A DNA stretch of 64,000 bases from Perognathus longimembris pacificus (GCF_023159225.1 NC_063188.1:33349979-33413978), one strand, 5' to 3'. Positions 1-11,837 are shown, counted from the stretch's first letter. Numbers and translations: made by a program. Notes: generated by a model from the sequence alone, not told the origin.

Positions 1-1684
1 GATAACTCACATCTAATGTGTTCCTCTGCATGTATCTCCAAAGCAAAGGAAATACAGTTTTGCCTAGTCTACAAAAATATGAATTGACATATAAGCTAGG
101 AGTGAGAGGAGAGGACCAAGGAGGGAGACTTCAAAGTACCATAAAAGTTATGGAAATTGAACTTAGGGTTTGCTTGCAAGTCCTTCCAAATGTACCAGGA
201 ACTATATGATGCTTCCTTTTACTGATTTTCTGCATCATCAGAAGGTTGAACGTTGAAGTGGTTAAGGACACTAAAAAATATTAAAAGTTAACATTTCACC
301 AACTGTTTAGATATGTGCATCAAATCATCTAGAGATTGTGGGCAAAGGAATTTTTGTAGACTATATGTTCAAGAATAGTTTAATGGCACTCAGAAAGTCA
401 AAAAAATACAAACTTCCACTGGAATTACTAGGAGAATGTCACAAAAGTAGAGTGTCTCAAGTAATCAGAGGTGTTGCAGGTTTCCAGTGGCATTGGCTAC
501 TTACTCACATAGAATTAGTTTGACTGTTGAGTTCAAATGGGGCGTTTTTCAAATATTCATTACTGTTTCATAGCTGTTCTTTTAAATTATACCCAAAGTT
601 CATTACTAAATACATGGCAGATAAATATACATTTGAAATATTTGTCTTATGGGTTTTGATCATTTCAACTATTTGGCCTTTTTCCAAATATTTTCAATAT
701 TTTAAAATACTAATTTTGAGTCAATTTTAATTCAACTTTACAAAATCACATAATAATACCCATATGAAAAATGTGTAGCTTTATTCTGCATATGATGTCA
801 TTCAACAATGAAATAGTGAGGTGAAATGTTTTCTCTTAGGAGGAAGGGATAATGCCAGAAAACTTGAATTCTAAGATTTTGTAATCCTTTAACGTAAAAC
901 ATCAGCTCTTACCAAAGTTTATTCAACTTCATAAAAAGAAATATTGATCTAAAGCTCTCTGTACTTTCCATCTGATTCTTCCAGGATGCAACTTTAGATA
1001 TAAGTTACCTTGAGGCTCAATATTACATTTATTGAAAATGTCAGGTTTTGATTACTTAACAATTTATCCAGGAATCTTGCCACTTGTAAAAATGTCATGC
1101 TTGGGCAGAAAACCCTGAGGCTGTAGCTAATCTTATTCAGTGTACTTTAGGGAAAGCACTGTAGATCATTCTAGATAGACACTATCACTGAACGTAACTG
1201 AGGATGATGTTTTTAATTTTTCTAAGTACTGAAGTGGGTCTCCTAAATAAAGCACTGGTTTTGTGTGTGGATTCTGCTTTTATCCCATTCTTCTACATCA
1301 TCTGCTATATCAGTTTAAGTGACTGTGGTCAGATTAAAGCCTTGAGATTCACTGATAACACTTTTATTTTTTTTCCTTATTTAAATCAAGAACTGCTTCC
1401 TTCATTGCTTTTTACTTATATACAACATATTTGACATTGTTAGTCTGTATCTTTAGTTTTGGAAAAAATGGTAAAAAGAAAAATAAAATCACAAGATAAG
1501 GTCTCAGTGTTACTTTTATTTTTTTGAGGTTGCATTGTGGTTGTTTTGTTGTTGTTGTTTTCATTAGAGTCTGCATTGGATTCTCATCTAATTTTCATCT
1601 CCCAGTCTCAATTCTAGTTCCAATATTTTTCATCTTTCATTTAAATTCTCTGTACTTTGTTAGAATAATATTAATAAAAATAAC
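1..1684. other. AT-rich sequence without recognised gene
   Basis: No repeat family or coding feature is recognised. The short open frames here (under 80 codons) have no domain-like composition. Probably intergenic or intronic DNA. Confidence 0.6.
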
Positions 1685-1880
1685 TTATAGAGCCTAGTGA
1701 TGGATTTCTTGCCCAGTGTGCATGAAGCCATAGGTTCAATTTCTCAGCAACACTTATACAGAAAAAGCCAGAAGTGGCACTGTGGCTCAAGTGGTAGAGT
1801 GCTAGCCTTGAGCAAAAAGAAGCCAGGGACAGTGCTCAAGCCCTGAGTTCAAGCCCCAGGACTAGCAAAAAAAAACAAAC
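1685..1880 (+). mobile_element. IDL-Geo dimeric SINE, diverged
   Basis: The left ID-like arm is degenerate (agcctagtgatgg...ggttcaatttctcagca). The right Geo arm is well preserved from gccagaagtggc through gtggctcaagtggtagag to the terminal ccaggactagc, followed by an A-rich tail. An older copy than those at 2839 or 42394. Confidence 0.85.
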
Positions 1881-2139
1881 AACAAAAAAACAACAACCTT
1901 ATAATTAGATTGATAGCAACTCTGTTGCATTTCATTATGAGAGTTTTTTTTATTACCAGACTTAAGTTTCTAATAACACAGCAGTGTTCGTAAACATTTT
2001 AAAGCTACAGTTATTTAGGTGTTTCTGAGCTATTTTTCAGGATTTATAAAACAATTCTATGTAAAATAATGAAAAGATAAATATTAAGATCAAGATTTAA
2101 TTACATTTCCATTAAATTAAAACTTAAAAGGGATCTACA

Positions 2140-2308
2140 TTCAGGTAAACTGTACAACTCATCAGAATGAGATAGAGCCTAGAATGTCAGAATATTAGGA
2201 ATTGGAGGAGGTAACAAGCAGTACAAGAAATATACCCAAGGCCTAACGTATGAAACTGTAACCTCTCTGTACATCACTTTGACAATAAATAAGAAAAAAA
2301 TAAAAATA
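2140..2308 (+). mobile_element. 5'-truncated L1 3' end (sense)
   Basis: Matches the 3' UTR of the full-length L1 in this window in sense orientation: a ggtaacaag block, then tatgaaactgtaacctctctgt, then cactttgacaataaa and an A-rich tail. Only the last ~170 bp is present. Confidence 0.75.
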
Positions 2309-2524
2309 GAAACTGTGAAAAAAAAAAGAATATTAGAAATCATCTTTCTGTAAGTGCTTGACTGCCTAACAGGCTAATTAAACTAGGCACAGAAATGAAA
2401 ACATTTATTTAAAGATAGCTTCAAACCCTTTATCAAATTCTTTATAGAAATTTTCTTTTTCAGACAATGGTGGTCACCAACTTCCTTAAAATATAGGTTT
2501 CTTGATGTTCTTTCTATCTCTGTA

Positions 2525-2602
2525 GCAGTGGTGGGTTTTGAACTTAGGACTTTGCACTGGTTAAGCAAGTAATCTATGACTTGAGCCAAATTTCCAGCCC
2601 TC
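2525..2602 (-). mobile_element. ID-like tRNA-derived SINE monomer, old
   Basis: Read on the minus strand it begins gggctggaaatttggctcaag and contains a B-box-like agttcaaaaccc. Strongly diverged, with no Geo arm. Confidence 0.55.
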
Positions 2603-2838
2603 TGCTTGATATTCTTCAATTCAAGTGATAAATTATCTTCAGGTACTTGTGTTCTGTTAGTATGAAGACTAGAAACATATGAACTTTCACCACAGGCCAT
2701 TGTGTTGAGGAGATGAACTACATCCTAAGGTAGTCATGGTTCTTAAGTTTTCTTCTCAATTTTGTCCATATTCAAATATGTCTCCTTAAGAGACCCTAAT
2801 ACAACCAAATATAGTAAAAGTCAAAAGACCAGTCAGAG

Positions 2839-3040
2839 GGCTGGGGATATAGCCTAGTGGCAAGAGTGCCTGCCTCGGATACACGAGGCCCTAGGTTCGA
2901 TTCCCCAGCACCACATATAAAGAAAACGGCCAGAAGCGGCGCTGTGGCTCAAGTGGCAGAGTGCTAGCCTTGAGCGGGAAGAAGCCAGGGACAGTGCTTA
3001 GGCCCTGAGTCCAAGGCCCAGAACTGGCCAAAAAAAAAAA
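2839..3040 (+). mobile_element. IDL-Geo SINE, young subfamily
   Basis: Complete dimer starting ggctggggatatagcc, with B box ggttcgattcc, Geo arm cggccagaagcggcgctg, and an A12 tail. Flanked by an exact 13-bp target-site duplication agaccagtcagag (2826-2838 and 3041-3053). It shares the diagnostic bases cctcggatacacgagg and gagcgggaagaag with the copies at 42394 and 45233, so these three form a recent subfamily. Confidence 0.93.
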
Positions 3041-3289
3041 AGACCAGTCAGAGACTTATTAAGTGTAGAGGAAAGTAAAGGGTGAAATACTATTAGCCAC
3101 ATTCAAATCAAAGTTTGAAACACCATTTTTTTGTTAAAGTTGTAACTTACCCAATTTGCTTCTTTCCACTTTAAAGTTCTCAGTCATTATAGGAGTCATC
3201 AAAATATGGAAATCTTTTTAAGAGAATTTGAGTTGGAGAAAAACCACTTCCTTCTTTTAAAATGAAGAGGAGAATTTGCAAGCTGAGCA

Positions 3290-3572
3290 CCAATGAATGA
3301 CTCCTTGGGGAGCTGAAGTCAGGAAGACGGTGATTTTAGGCCAGCCTAGTCAAAATGTTCATGAGATCCCATCTCAACCAATACCTTTTTGTTGGTTTGC
3401 ATCTGGCAGGAAGAATAAAAGGATCGTGGTTCAGGCCAGTCTGGGCAAAAAGCAAATCTTTATCTCAAAAAACAAGCAGAGTAAAAAAGACTAGAGGCAT
3501 GAATCAAATTTTACAGTACCTGTCTAGCCAAGTGAAGCCCTGAGTTCAATTCTGACTACCACTAGAGAGAGA
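3290..3572 (+). mobile_element. Old composite SINE: two 7SL-like units plus tRNA-like end
   Basis: Two successive B1/7SL-like blocks are visible (ggccagcctagtcaaaa...gagatcccatctca and caggccagtctgggcaaaa...atctca). They are followed by a tRNA-like block ending in ccctgagttcaattc and a short (GA)n tract at 3566-3582. Heavily diverged. Confidence 0.5.
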
Positions 3573-3583
3573 GAGAGAGACAT

Positions 3584-4714
3584 CACAGAAGTATTTCTGA
3601 ATAGACTCCTGCTTTGCTTGCTAGAGATGATTACAATGTATATATGTGTTTACGTAAACAGGGAATAACCTGGGCTGACTAAATACTGACATGAATGTGT
3701 GAGTTATATAGGTAATGCATGGATAATAATATATTTTCATTACTATTGACAGATTAAAACAAACATGTTTCAAACAGGAACAGAAATAATAACAGATAGT
3801 ATGCCATTGACCTAATTACCTCATTAATATAATAATGATAGAGATTGACCTCAGTTACCAATACACTTTGACTATTGCCTGTTTGAATCATGTAGCTTTA
3901 AATCAAAGGGCTCTGACTTGAATAGTTTGAATTACATTGCTTATTTGAATTGCTCTATAATTTTGCCTCTGTATGTGGAGTATTGAATATTGAGTTGTCC
4001 TTCACTACATGGAAGATAAGACACCTGTGTGTATAAGAACATATTTGGAAATCACTAGATAGCATTAAACCAACTACTTGTCCCAGTGAGACAAATTATA
4101 AGGCTTTCACTAGTTTTAAAGTATAACAAAATGTAAATAGAAGACATAATAGACATACCAAAAAGAAAATAGTGATGGAAAAATTAACTAGGAGTAATCA
4201 TATACTGTCTTAACTTCCATAATCTATTCCTTTCCTCAGGCTCCTATTTTTCTTCTACAAACAGGATTGAAATCTCTTCCATTGTAAAAATAAATTCAGA
4301 ATAGCAAGGATAAAGTGCTGAGTTCAAACTCCAGTGTCTACAAAAATAAAATAAAACCCAAACCAAAACAAAACAAAAAAATAAAATATACATTTTAATT
4401 TTCTTCAACAACTCAAACACTTTCAATGCCATCAGTACCACTTTCTCTTAACAGTCTACTCTTCTTTAACATCCATTTATTCTTCAACCTATTATAATGT
4501 GAAGTGAGTCTACCCCACCAAAATTGCTTTTTCAAACTACTAATTGCTGCTTCACTACCAAGTCAAATGGGTTCTTAACAGTTTCCTATCTGACTGTCCT
4601 ATTGTTTTATTTGTTTTCCAATTATTTTGAAGCCTTCATCCCAATACTTTGCTTTGCAGAACACTATGCTCATTGGTTCTCCTATAATTATCTCATCTTT
4701 TAAACATTTTATTC
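3584..4714. other. AT-rich sequence without recognised gene
   Basis: No gene is recognised. A fragment around 4318-4380 (ctgagttcaaactccagtg plus an A-rich stretch) looks like the end of a decayed SINE. Confidence 0.5.
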
Positions 4715-4810
4715 TTTTAACAAATATCTATTGAGCAATCACTGTATTCCAAATAGTATGTAAGGTCCTGGTGACACAGTGTTAGTAAACAAGTTAGGCA
4801 TGATTATTCC
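4715..4810. mobile_element. L2/MIR-type ancient repeat relic
   Basis: Contains the eutherian repeat-like string caaatatctattgagcaatcactgtattcc followed by a decayed continuation. Too diverged for a subfamily or a secure strand. Confidence 0.35.
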
Positions 4811-4892
4811 TGTTAGAGAGCTTACAGTTCCTATCTGCTTATGCCCCCAAAGGGTAGCTCCTTGCAGTATTCCATCCTTTCCCACATATCTT

Positions 4893-5101
4893 TTATTTTA
4901 TTTTATTTTTTGCCAGACCTGGGGCTTGGACTCAGGGCCTTCAGGCCTGGCTTCCTTTTTGCTCAAGGCTAGCACTCTACCTCTTGAGCCACAGAGCCAC
5001 TTCTGGCTTTTTTTCTATATATGTGGTGCTGAGGAATCCAACCCAGGGCTTCATGTATGTGAGGCAAGCACTCTACCACTAGGCCATATCCCCAGCCCCC
5101 T
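4893..5101 (-). mobile_element. IDL-Geo SINE
   Basis: Reverse-oriented dimer from a T-rich tail and gccagacctgggg to the terminal ccccagcccc. Target-site duplication cccacatatctt (4881-4892) and cccacgtatctt (5102-5113), one mismatch. Confidence 0.9.
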
Positions 5102-5549
5102 CCCACGTATCTTGGCTTAGTGATTTTAACTATGCCTCTTGTGCATTGATGGTGGTCAGATTTATGTCACTAGTTACAGCATCTTGTTTGAACTCCAAAC
5201 CTATATTTCCATTTGCCTACTAAGCCCTGATACCTGTCTTTGAATGAGTTGATATATACAAAGCACTTAAAATGGTGGCTGCAGTTTAGTAGGAGCACTC
5301 AACTCAAACCAACTATTTTTATTTTATTGCCCCAAACACAGTGCATCTAAAGATAAAGCTATTTTCTACTGCTTCTGTTGACACTACACTGTAGCCAATT
5401 GCTATCACTTTATCTTTGTTTTATCACCATCCACCCTATTTCAGCAGGAAACTGCATAATCAATCATCAACTCTCATTGTCTTCTTTCTTCTCTGTAAGT
5501 TCCATTAACTTTACCAAAAATCTGTGTATATTGACTTTCCCATTGATAG

Positions 5550-6215
5550 TATGTGGCTTCCAAACCTCTTCATCATATATCAATAGCTTCCAAGCCAGCC
5601 TTTGTACCTGTCACTCCATTCTAATCTCTACCTTGTCTCCAGAGTTATTTTATAACAACAAATCCAATTATGTTATCTCTTGGTTAAAAACCTTTGTTTG
5701 TTTGCTGTTTCTTCTAGGGTATATATATATACTCCTTCCTTTAGCAATTCAAGGGCCTTCAGTATCTGGGCCTTCTTACCTACCTAGGCTCCTATGTATG
5801 TATTTCTTCTGGCTAGGCCTCCTCAAACTCATAGTACATATTACATTTCATTTAAACTGAGGTATATGTAGTTTAATTTTCCTCAGTAATTCTAACACTT
5901 TCAATGCCATTGCTGCTGATTGTCCAATAACTATCTACTCTCCTTTAACACTCATTTATCCTTTGACCTATTATAGTGTAAAGTAAGCCAATACCATTCC
6001 CAAATCATGTCATATTCTTTCATATCTCTTTGTGAGATATTCTTTCATCTCACAAAGAGATATGAAAGAATATTGGGTATGTTGTCTTGGCAGACTAATA
6101 TATATCCTTTTCATAATGTCTACTGTCTTCTCTACCTAGATTAATTTTACTCAATCTTTAATATCTAGATCAGATGTCATTTTCACAAGGAAATCTACTC
6201 AAACTTCTTTGCATG
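5550..6215. mobile_element. L2-type LINE relic
   Basis: The stretch resembles the familiar L2 pattern of mammals: tgtacctgtcactcc, a ttggttaaaaacctttg segment, a ctgggccttcttacctacct segment and a cagatgtcattttcacaagg segment. The 160-codon open frame at 5378-5860 overlaps it and has no other support as a gene. The palindrome at 6012-6073 lies inside. Confidence 0.4.
6012..6073. repeat. Perfect inverted repeat, 26-bp arms, 10-nt loop
   Basis: Arm 6012-6037 and arm 6048-6073 are exact reverse complements, separated by loop 6038-6047 (tattctttca). The loop repeats the start of the left arm, so the whole is built from alternating direct and inverted blocks. Able to form a strong hairpin in single strand. 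Confidence 0.95.
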
Positions 6216-6220
6216 TGTGT

Positions 6221-6448
6221 GCCAGTCCTAGGGCTTGAACTCAGATTGTGGGCGCTGTCCCTGAGGTTTTGTGCACAAGGATAATGCTCTACTATTTGAG
6301 CCAAAGCTCTACTTCCAGCTTTTTTGGTGATTAATTGGAGGTAAGTCTCTCAAGGACTTTCCTACTCTGGCTAACTTTGAACCACAATCCTCAACTCTCA
6401 GCCTCCTTGGTAGCTATGATTATAGGCAAGAGCCACCTGTGTGGTCTC
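6221..6448 (-). mobile_element. 7SL-Geo composite SINE
   Basis: Minus-strand order: 7SL/B1-like arm (gccaccaggtggctcttgcctataatc equivalent), the linker ccaattaatcaccaaaaaa, then a Geo arm with ggctcaaatagtagagc and cctgagttcaagccc-like end. No clear target duplication. Confidence 0.7.
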
Positions 6449-7254
6449 AGACTCAAACAAGAAACTGGCTTTTTCTTTGTCTGTCTTAAGAATTACTGAC
6501 AACTCCAATGGCAACTGCTTTGATACCAAAATAAGAACCCAATTTAGTGGTGTAATGTTTAAGAGAATTGTTGCTAGAATTAGGATTTTGCTGAATGCTA
6601 CCTTTGCTCACACTTCCTACATTCTTTTTACTTCGTTTATCATTCTGAGACTTTACTGATAAAAGAATAAGACCTTTTTCCAGAGACATTCTGTAAGCTG
6701 AGTAAAGTTAGATAAGATAATAAGTGCAAACATACTGTGCAAAATTTAGGTGCTAAATTCTCGTCCTATCTCCCTTAGCTATCCTCTATTTCTTTTAATT
6801 TCCAGGGAAAATAAAGTAAAAACGTTTCTCAGTTTGGTCAAATGGTATATGAGAAGATGAGAGAAAGGAAGGTATCAGAGAGAATTCTATCATTTGTAGA
6901 TTATGTGTCTATCATGATTATGTCGTTTCTCATTTGTCTTTCATCTTTTGTCCCCCATTTGCCACAGTCATAATATATATTTTAGTGTTTCAAGTTTACA
7001 AAGCACTCTCATGTCTTATTAGTGGGTCAAGATTACCCTATAAAATACTGTAGCAAATATTCTCATCCCAGGAATAATAATAATTTAGCTAAGGTCACCT
7101 ATACAACAGATAAGTATCTGATTGGACTTTTTAAAATCGTCTCTTATTTGGACCCCCTTCAACATAAACTGACTGTCCTGGTTTCAGTTTCCCGCTGTTT
7201 CCCCACCCATTTTGTTGATATTCATCCTCTCTTCAGGCCACAAAACTTACTCTA

Positions 7255-7620
7255 AAACACAAGTATGATCATGCCACTCCTTTGAATCAACCGACCTCAT
7301 CTCCTGTTGTCCTCATATAGCTCAAGTTTAGATCACAGTTATACTTGGGATATTGGCTCAACATACCGTGCATATTTACTCCCCTGCTTTTCCTTCTGTT
7401 TTCCCCATCCTCCTGCCTCCTGTCTTGCCAGATATACATATGCTTCTTCCCTTAAAGCCCAGTTTAGCAAATATTTTTTTCTGAACTCTCCCATTCATTA
7501 TGACTTTCTGGCTCTTACTACATTTCTTTGTTCCTTCAGTGAATATTTAGTACCTACTATGTGCCAGACATTGTGGTCGACACTGCTCTGGGAAGAAAAA
7601 TGTCAAATAGTAAACCAGTA
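7255..7620. mobile_element. L2-type LINE relic
   Basis: Contains L2-like strings such as gatcatgccactcctttg and gaatatttagtacctactatgtgccagac, the latter common at L2 ends. Diverged; open frames here are incidental. Confidence 0.5.
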
Positions 7621-9294
7621 TGTCTAGAATACTAGAAGAATGAAGTAGGAGGAACTTAGAACTTTTTGTAAGTCAAGGCTAAATATGACAGGAAAAAAAC
7701 CTATTCTGAACTTTTGTTTGCTCCTGAAATCTTCAGAGCACTTTTGAGAATCCCTTTGCTACAGGCCTGTTTCTCTGTGTGAGGTGTAATTGATAATACA
7801 ATTACTTTTGGCCACTCCCTCTGTCTCCAGCACAATGCCAGGCTTTCTTTATACTTGTGGGACTCACTCATTGAGCACCTATCTTCCTCTTCCAGACGGA
7901 TAAAGTTTAGGGAAACCCTGAAGTATGTGTCTATGCTCAAACTTCTCTGTAATCCCATGTTATGTCTGTAGGCCCATTTCCTGATTGTTCCCCTTCTAAG
8001 TTTTCCAGGAATGGTTAAAAATAAAGAGCTTCACATTTGGAGGTAAACACTCCTACATATAAGTATGGACTCAATTATGATCTAGAACAAAACATTAAGT
8101 ATATTATTAGCTATATTACTATTTTTATTTCTCTCTCTTCATCTACTGTGATTACAGGTCTATTAGAAATGGGTGGGCACTTGGCGGTAAGCGTATTTGG
8201 GTGTCAGTTCAGAGAAAGTAATGTGATTGTTGAGTTTTTCAACTTTCCCAGAGAATAAAAAAAGAATTATTATAGTATTTCCAGTCTGCTCAAAGCCACT
8301 CAGACCTCTGCTACATTACTTTCCTGATCTTCCATTGAGACCTGGGTGCCAAGTAAAGATTATGCCTGAAGAAGCCTCTCCAGGCATCTTTAGATCCCAG
8401 TTCCCCGTTGTCTAACAATAGGCTAGTTTGCCATTAGCTTCCTTCTGGTTTACTTGTATTAAGAGGGGGTTGGTTTAGTCCCTAAAAATATTTCTGGCCA
8501 TAAATCATACATTTACTTGAGATATACTAGCCTTTCCTAGAATGTTCTGGGAAATCTAACCGTGAGCTTGAATTGATCTTTTGAGAGACATATTTCCTCT
8601 TGGGGAGGGAATGCAAGTTAAGCGATATTTTCTCTTGCCTCAGAAAAGCTTTGAGTGGAAATCTTTTCTTAGTCAGGGAAGGAGAGTAGGAGAAAATCTA
8701 AAGTGGCTAAGATCTCCAAATTCTATTTGTGAGTGTGACAGGTACTTTACGATAGGGGTAAACATTAGATTTACAATACATTGCCTTTGAGATATGATTA
8801 AGTTGCACAAATACCACTCAGCATCTAGCATACAACTAGATTTCCAGAGCATGCTTATAGATAACACCAATGTTGATAATGAAGAGAACAAAAACTTAGA
8901 ATATTTTTCAGATTCTACAACAGTAGAGCCTTGCCTCCAAATAAAACCCCATATGACCTCCAAAATGTAAAGGAGAACAAAAGAATTCTTTTGCTGAACA
9001 GAAGTTTTAGCATTACTTTTAAAGCCAGAAGAAGGAAGAGATGGGAAGGAATTTTTAAAAATCTGAAATTGAGAGCTATAGACATCTCAGTCTCCAGTTC
9101 ATTTCTGTTTCATTTCGGTTATAGAATGTTGAGAAAATTTTAGTGTGCCTAAAAACATGTTGGGTAGGGTAGAGTGAGAATTTGTTGTTTTAGCGTTTTG
9201 TCTTCCAACCTCAAGTTACTCCTCAGTTAAACAGACAAAACACCTGTCTTTCAAACCTGAACACTACACATTTTACACGCCGGTGTGTCTGTTG
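7621..9294. other. AT-rich sequence without recognised gene
   Basis: No repeat or gene is recognised with confidence. Open frames are shorter than 100 codons and lack domain signals. Confidence 0.5.
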
Positions 9295-9336
9295 CTCTCT
9301 TCTCTCTTTCTCCTCTCCTCTCTCCCTGTCTTTTAC
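9295..9336. repeat. Pyrimidine-rich low-complexity tract
   Basis: A run of C and T (tctcttctctctttctcc and following) with almost no purines. Confidence 0.8.
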
Positions 9337-9827
9337 TCACACATAAGCATATACTCCCTTCACACATACACATTAACTTGTTATCACATATTAACATAAT
9401 CAGCAGTTGGTTTCCAATGTGTTAATGTGTTGTATATAATATATTTAAGTAATGCATTACTGAAAAAATTGTAAAAATGAAATTAATATCTAATTATATG
9501 GAAGTGTTGAAATATCTCCATGCCTTCATAGCACTTAATTGTATGAAGAATGAAGTGGGTTTGAATTCAAAAGATAAGATGTGTAATTAGGGAAGGTTTC
9601 ACAGGAGTACAATATGTGCTGGGTCTTAAGAGAATAGTAGAAAATTGATGTTGTTTCTGAACATCTGGAATAGGGTCAGATTATGGAGGCCTTAACATTA
9701 ACATTAAAGTAGAGAAAAATTTGACTTTGATTGAGTGGACATGTGGCTGTGTTTCTTCTTAAACAAGAAAAGGACAACAGTGGTGACTTAGGGCGGTGTG
9801 TAAGAGAAAGAAACTAGAGATAAACTA

Positions 9828-9840
9828 TAGATAGACAGAC

Positions 9841-9875
<35 letters not shown>

Positions 9876-9902
9876 CAGATAGATAGATAGATAGATATAG
9901 AC
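9828..9902 (+). repeat. (GATA)n microsatellite
   Basis: About 17 tetranucleotide units of gata, with interspersed gaca variants. Likely length-polymorphic. Confidence 0.97.
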
Positions 9903-10214
9903 AGTTAGACTCATAGAAAGTTATTTGTGATAGATGTATAGGACAATGAATTATTTGTATAGGTAATTATGTAGTACAGGAAAAGTGGGCAAAACCTCAT
10001 TGGCCATGTTGATATTTCCCCCAATTAGCAATCTACATGGTACTTTGTAGGGGCATACACCATGGAACTGTTCATTCAATAATCATGTTATTAGTAATAG
10101 GAACTCCCATATAGAGATGTTGCTGTGCACCAAATGCCAGAAATAGACCTTGAAGTAAGGTTCAGAGTTCTCCTCAGCAAAGTCATAGCTCTTTCTCCTT
10201 GAAAAAAATATTAA

Positions 10215-10350
10215 CTTTTTTGAGTTGTTCCATCTATGAAATGATAATACCCACTTACAAAGTTATTGAGATGCTTAAATGAGATAACGCCCATACACTG
10301 TTAGCAGGGTTTCTGGACCACAATACATGTCAATTGAATCTGTTATTGTT
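10215..10350 (+). mobile_element. MIR relic
   Basis: Contains the MIR-like order: atctatgaaatgataatac, gttattgagatgcttaaatgag, and a tacatgtcaattgaatctgttattg end. Ancient tRNA-derived SINE shared by mammals. Confidence 0.6.
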
Positions 10351-10533
10351 GTGAATATTGTGGTTAAACCCAACCATTTTGTTCCTTCCATTGAAGGAAT
10401 GTTTCTTTTTACTTACTAGTCCATTGCCAAGTCACTTCTCATGGTCCCTCATGTCATGTAACCCTTTGCTCTTATTAGTATCTACATATTTATTGCCATT
10501 GTATAGATATTTTCTTTAACAAAAACAGCAGAG

Positions 10534-10746
10534 GGCTGGGAATGTGGCTTAGTGGTAGAGTGCCTGCCTAGGATGCATGAAGCCCTGAGATCAATTCCTC
10601 AGTACCACATAAACGGAAAAAACTGGAAGTGGTGCTGTGGCTCAAGGGGTAGAGTGCTACCCTTGAGTACAGGGAGGCTCAGGGACAGAACCCAGACCCT
10701 GCCTGAGTTCAAGCCACAGGACTGGCCAAAAAATAAAAAGAGAAAG
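10534..10746 (+). mobile_element. IDL-Geo SINE
   Basis: Starts ggctgggaatgtggcttag, continues through the ID B box and a Geo arm to caggactggcc, with an A-rich tail. Exact 15-bp target duplication acaaaaacagcagag at 10519-10533 and 10747-10761. A 7SL-Geo copy begins immediately after it. Confidence 0.92.
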
Positions 10747-10761
10747 ACAAAAACAGCAGAG

Positions 10762-10980
10762 CCATACACCTGTAGCTTATGGCCTGAAATGTTAGTTACT
10801 TAGAAGACTGAGATCTGAGGATCTCAGTTCAAAGGTAAGCAGGGCAGACAAATTCAAGAGACTTTCTCCAGTTAACCACCAAAAAGTCAAAAGTAGAGCT
10901 GTGGCTTCAGTGGTAGAATACAGACTTTGAGTGCAAAAGCCCAGGGACAGCACCCAGACCCTGAATTCAAGCGCCAACAT
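10762..10980 (+). mobile_element. 7SL-Geo composite SINE
   Basis: 7SL-like arm (acacctgtagcttatgg, agactgagatctgaggatc, gggcagacaaattc), then linker ccagttaaccaccaaaaa, then Geo arm (gagctgtggcttcagtggtag...ccctgaattcaagcg). It ends in the (AC)n tract. Confidence 0.8.
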
Positions 10981-10982
10981 GG

Positions 10983-10983
<1 letters not shown>

Positions 10984-11024
<41 letters not shown>
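10984..11024 (+). repeat. (CG)(AC)n microsatellite
   Basis: cgcgcgcg followed by about 17 ac units, placed at the 3' end of a SINE where an A-rich tail would have been. Confidence 0.97.
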
Positions 11025-11026
<2 letters not shown>

Positions 11027-11164
11027 AACTGATCATGTATGTACCAAATTTATTGTGGTTTTCAGTTTTTGTTGTTTCTAGATTCCGATTTCACATTTAA
11101 GATAATATAATAGTTTTCTGGGATGTAAATTAGTTGGTTAGTTAAGTTGGTTAGGTTAGTTTGC

Positions 11165-11245
11165 CTAGCTGGGTGTTGAATCCAGGGTGTCATTCATGCT
11201 AGACAAGCAAACAGTCTACAATTGAGTTATACTTCTAGGCCTCAC
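11165..11245 (-). mobile_element. ID-like SINE monomer, old
   Basis: The plus strand reads gctgggtgttgaatccaggg...caattgagttatacttctaggcct, the reverse of an ID-like unit with A and B boxes. Confidence 0.6.
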
Positions 11246-11837
11246 TTTCTAAGATGCATGTCTTAGTGGAGTTACAAAAACCATGCTGCCTTACAATCCG
11301 TCAAGAAACCTGTAGCTGCAACTCTTCAATGTTCAGATTCTTCTGTGTTTCTTCCTCCTGTCAAATCTTCCCCCTACTGCTCGTCACACGAAGACTATGA
11401 GCAGAATTGAAGGCATAAAGCTTATGTCAGAAAAGATCTATACCTTACCTTGTTTTGGATTCTGACATGTGTTTGTAGTCCTCAACGAGTTCACCAGTGT
11501 TTAAAGCCATGAGAATTGCTTAAGGTTCCCTAGATAGCGATAATAGTCAAGGTGCTAAGAGAGGTTGTTGCTTTCTTGTCTATGGACTTCCCATTATCAG
11601 TGAGAATGCAAGTCTTGGGGAAAAGAATTTTGACATAAAACACAGTACTCTAGTGTCAAATTTAACATAGCTTATTTCTGTATTTTAAAGACTCTTTCGT
11701 TGCATTTTGATACATGTAAGATTGGTTATGCCCTCCCTGCATAGCTCTAAAACATTTTTGTTGGCACCATAATTTTCTGTAATTTGAGACTGTTTCCAAA
11801 ATATTACAAAGACAGTAAGAGATATTTAATATCAGAG

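Noticed and set aside
2839..2920. tRNA-like sequence with good A and B boxes, a candidate tRNA gene
   Set aside because: It is the left arm of an IDL-Geo SINE with target duplication and A tail; not a functional tRNA.
5378..5860. 160-codon open frame outside L1
   Set aside because: Overlaps an L2-like relic, has hydrophobic low-information composition and no domain; chance frame in T-rich DNA.
9828..9902. Tandem repeats considered as a CRISPR array
   Set aside because: Tetranucleotide microsatellite without spacers; vertebrate context.
10552..10803. Open frames within IDL-Geo copies (also at 4779, 20262, 21080, 26495, 26609, 32938)
   Set aside because: Their similar peptides arise because they translate the same SINE family; the family is non-coding.
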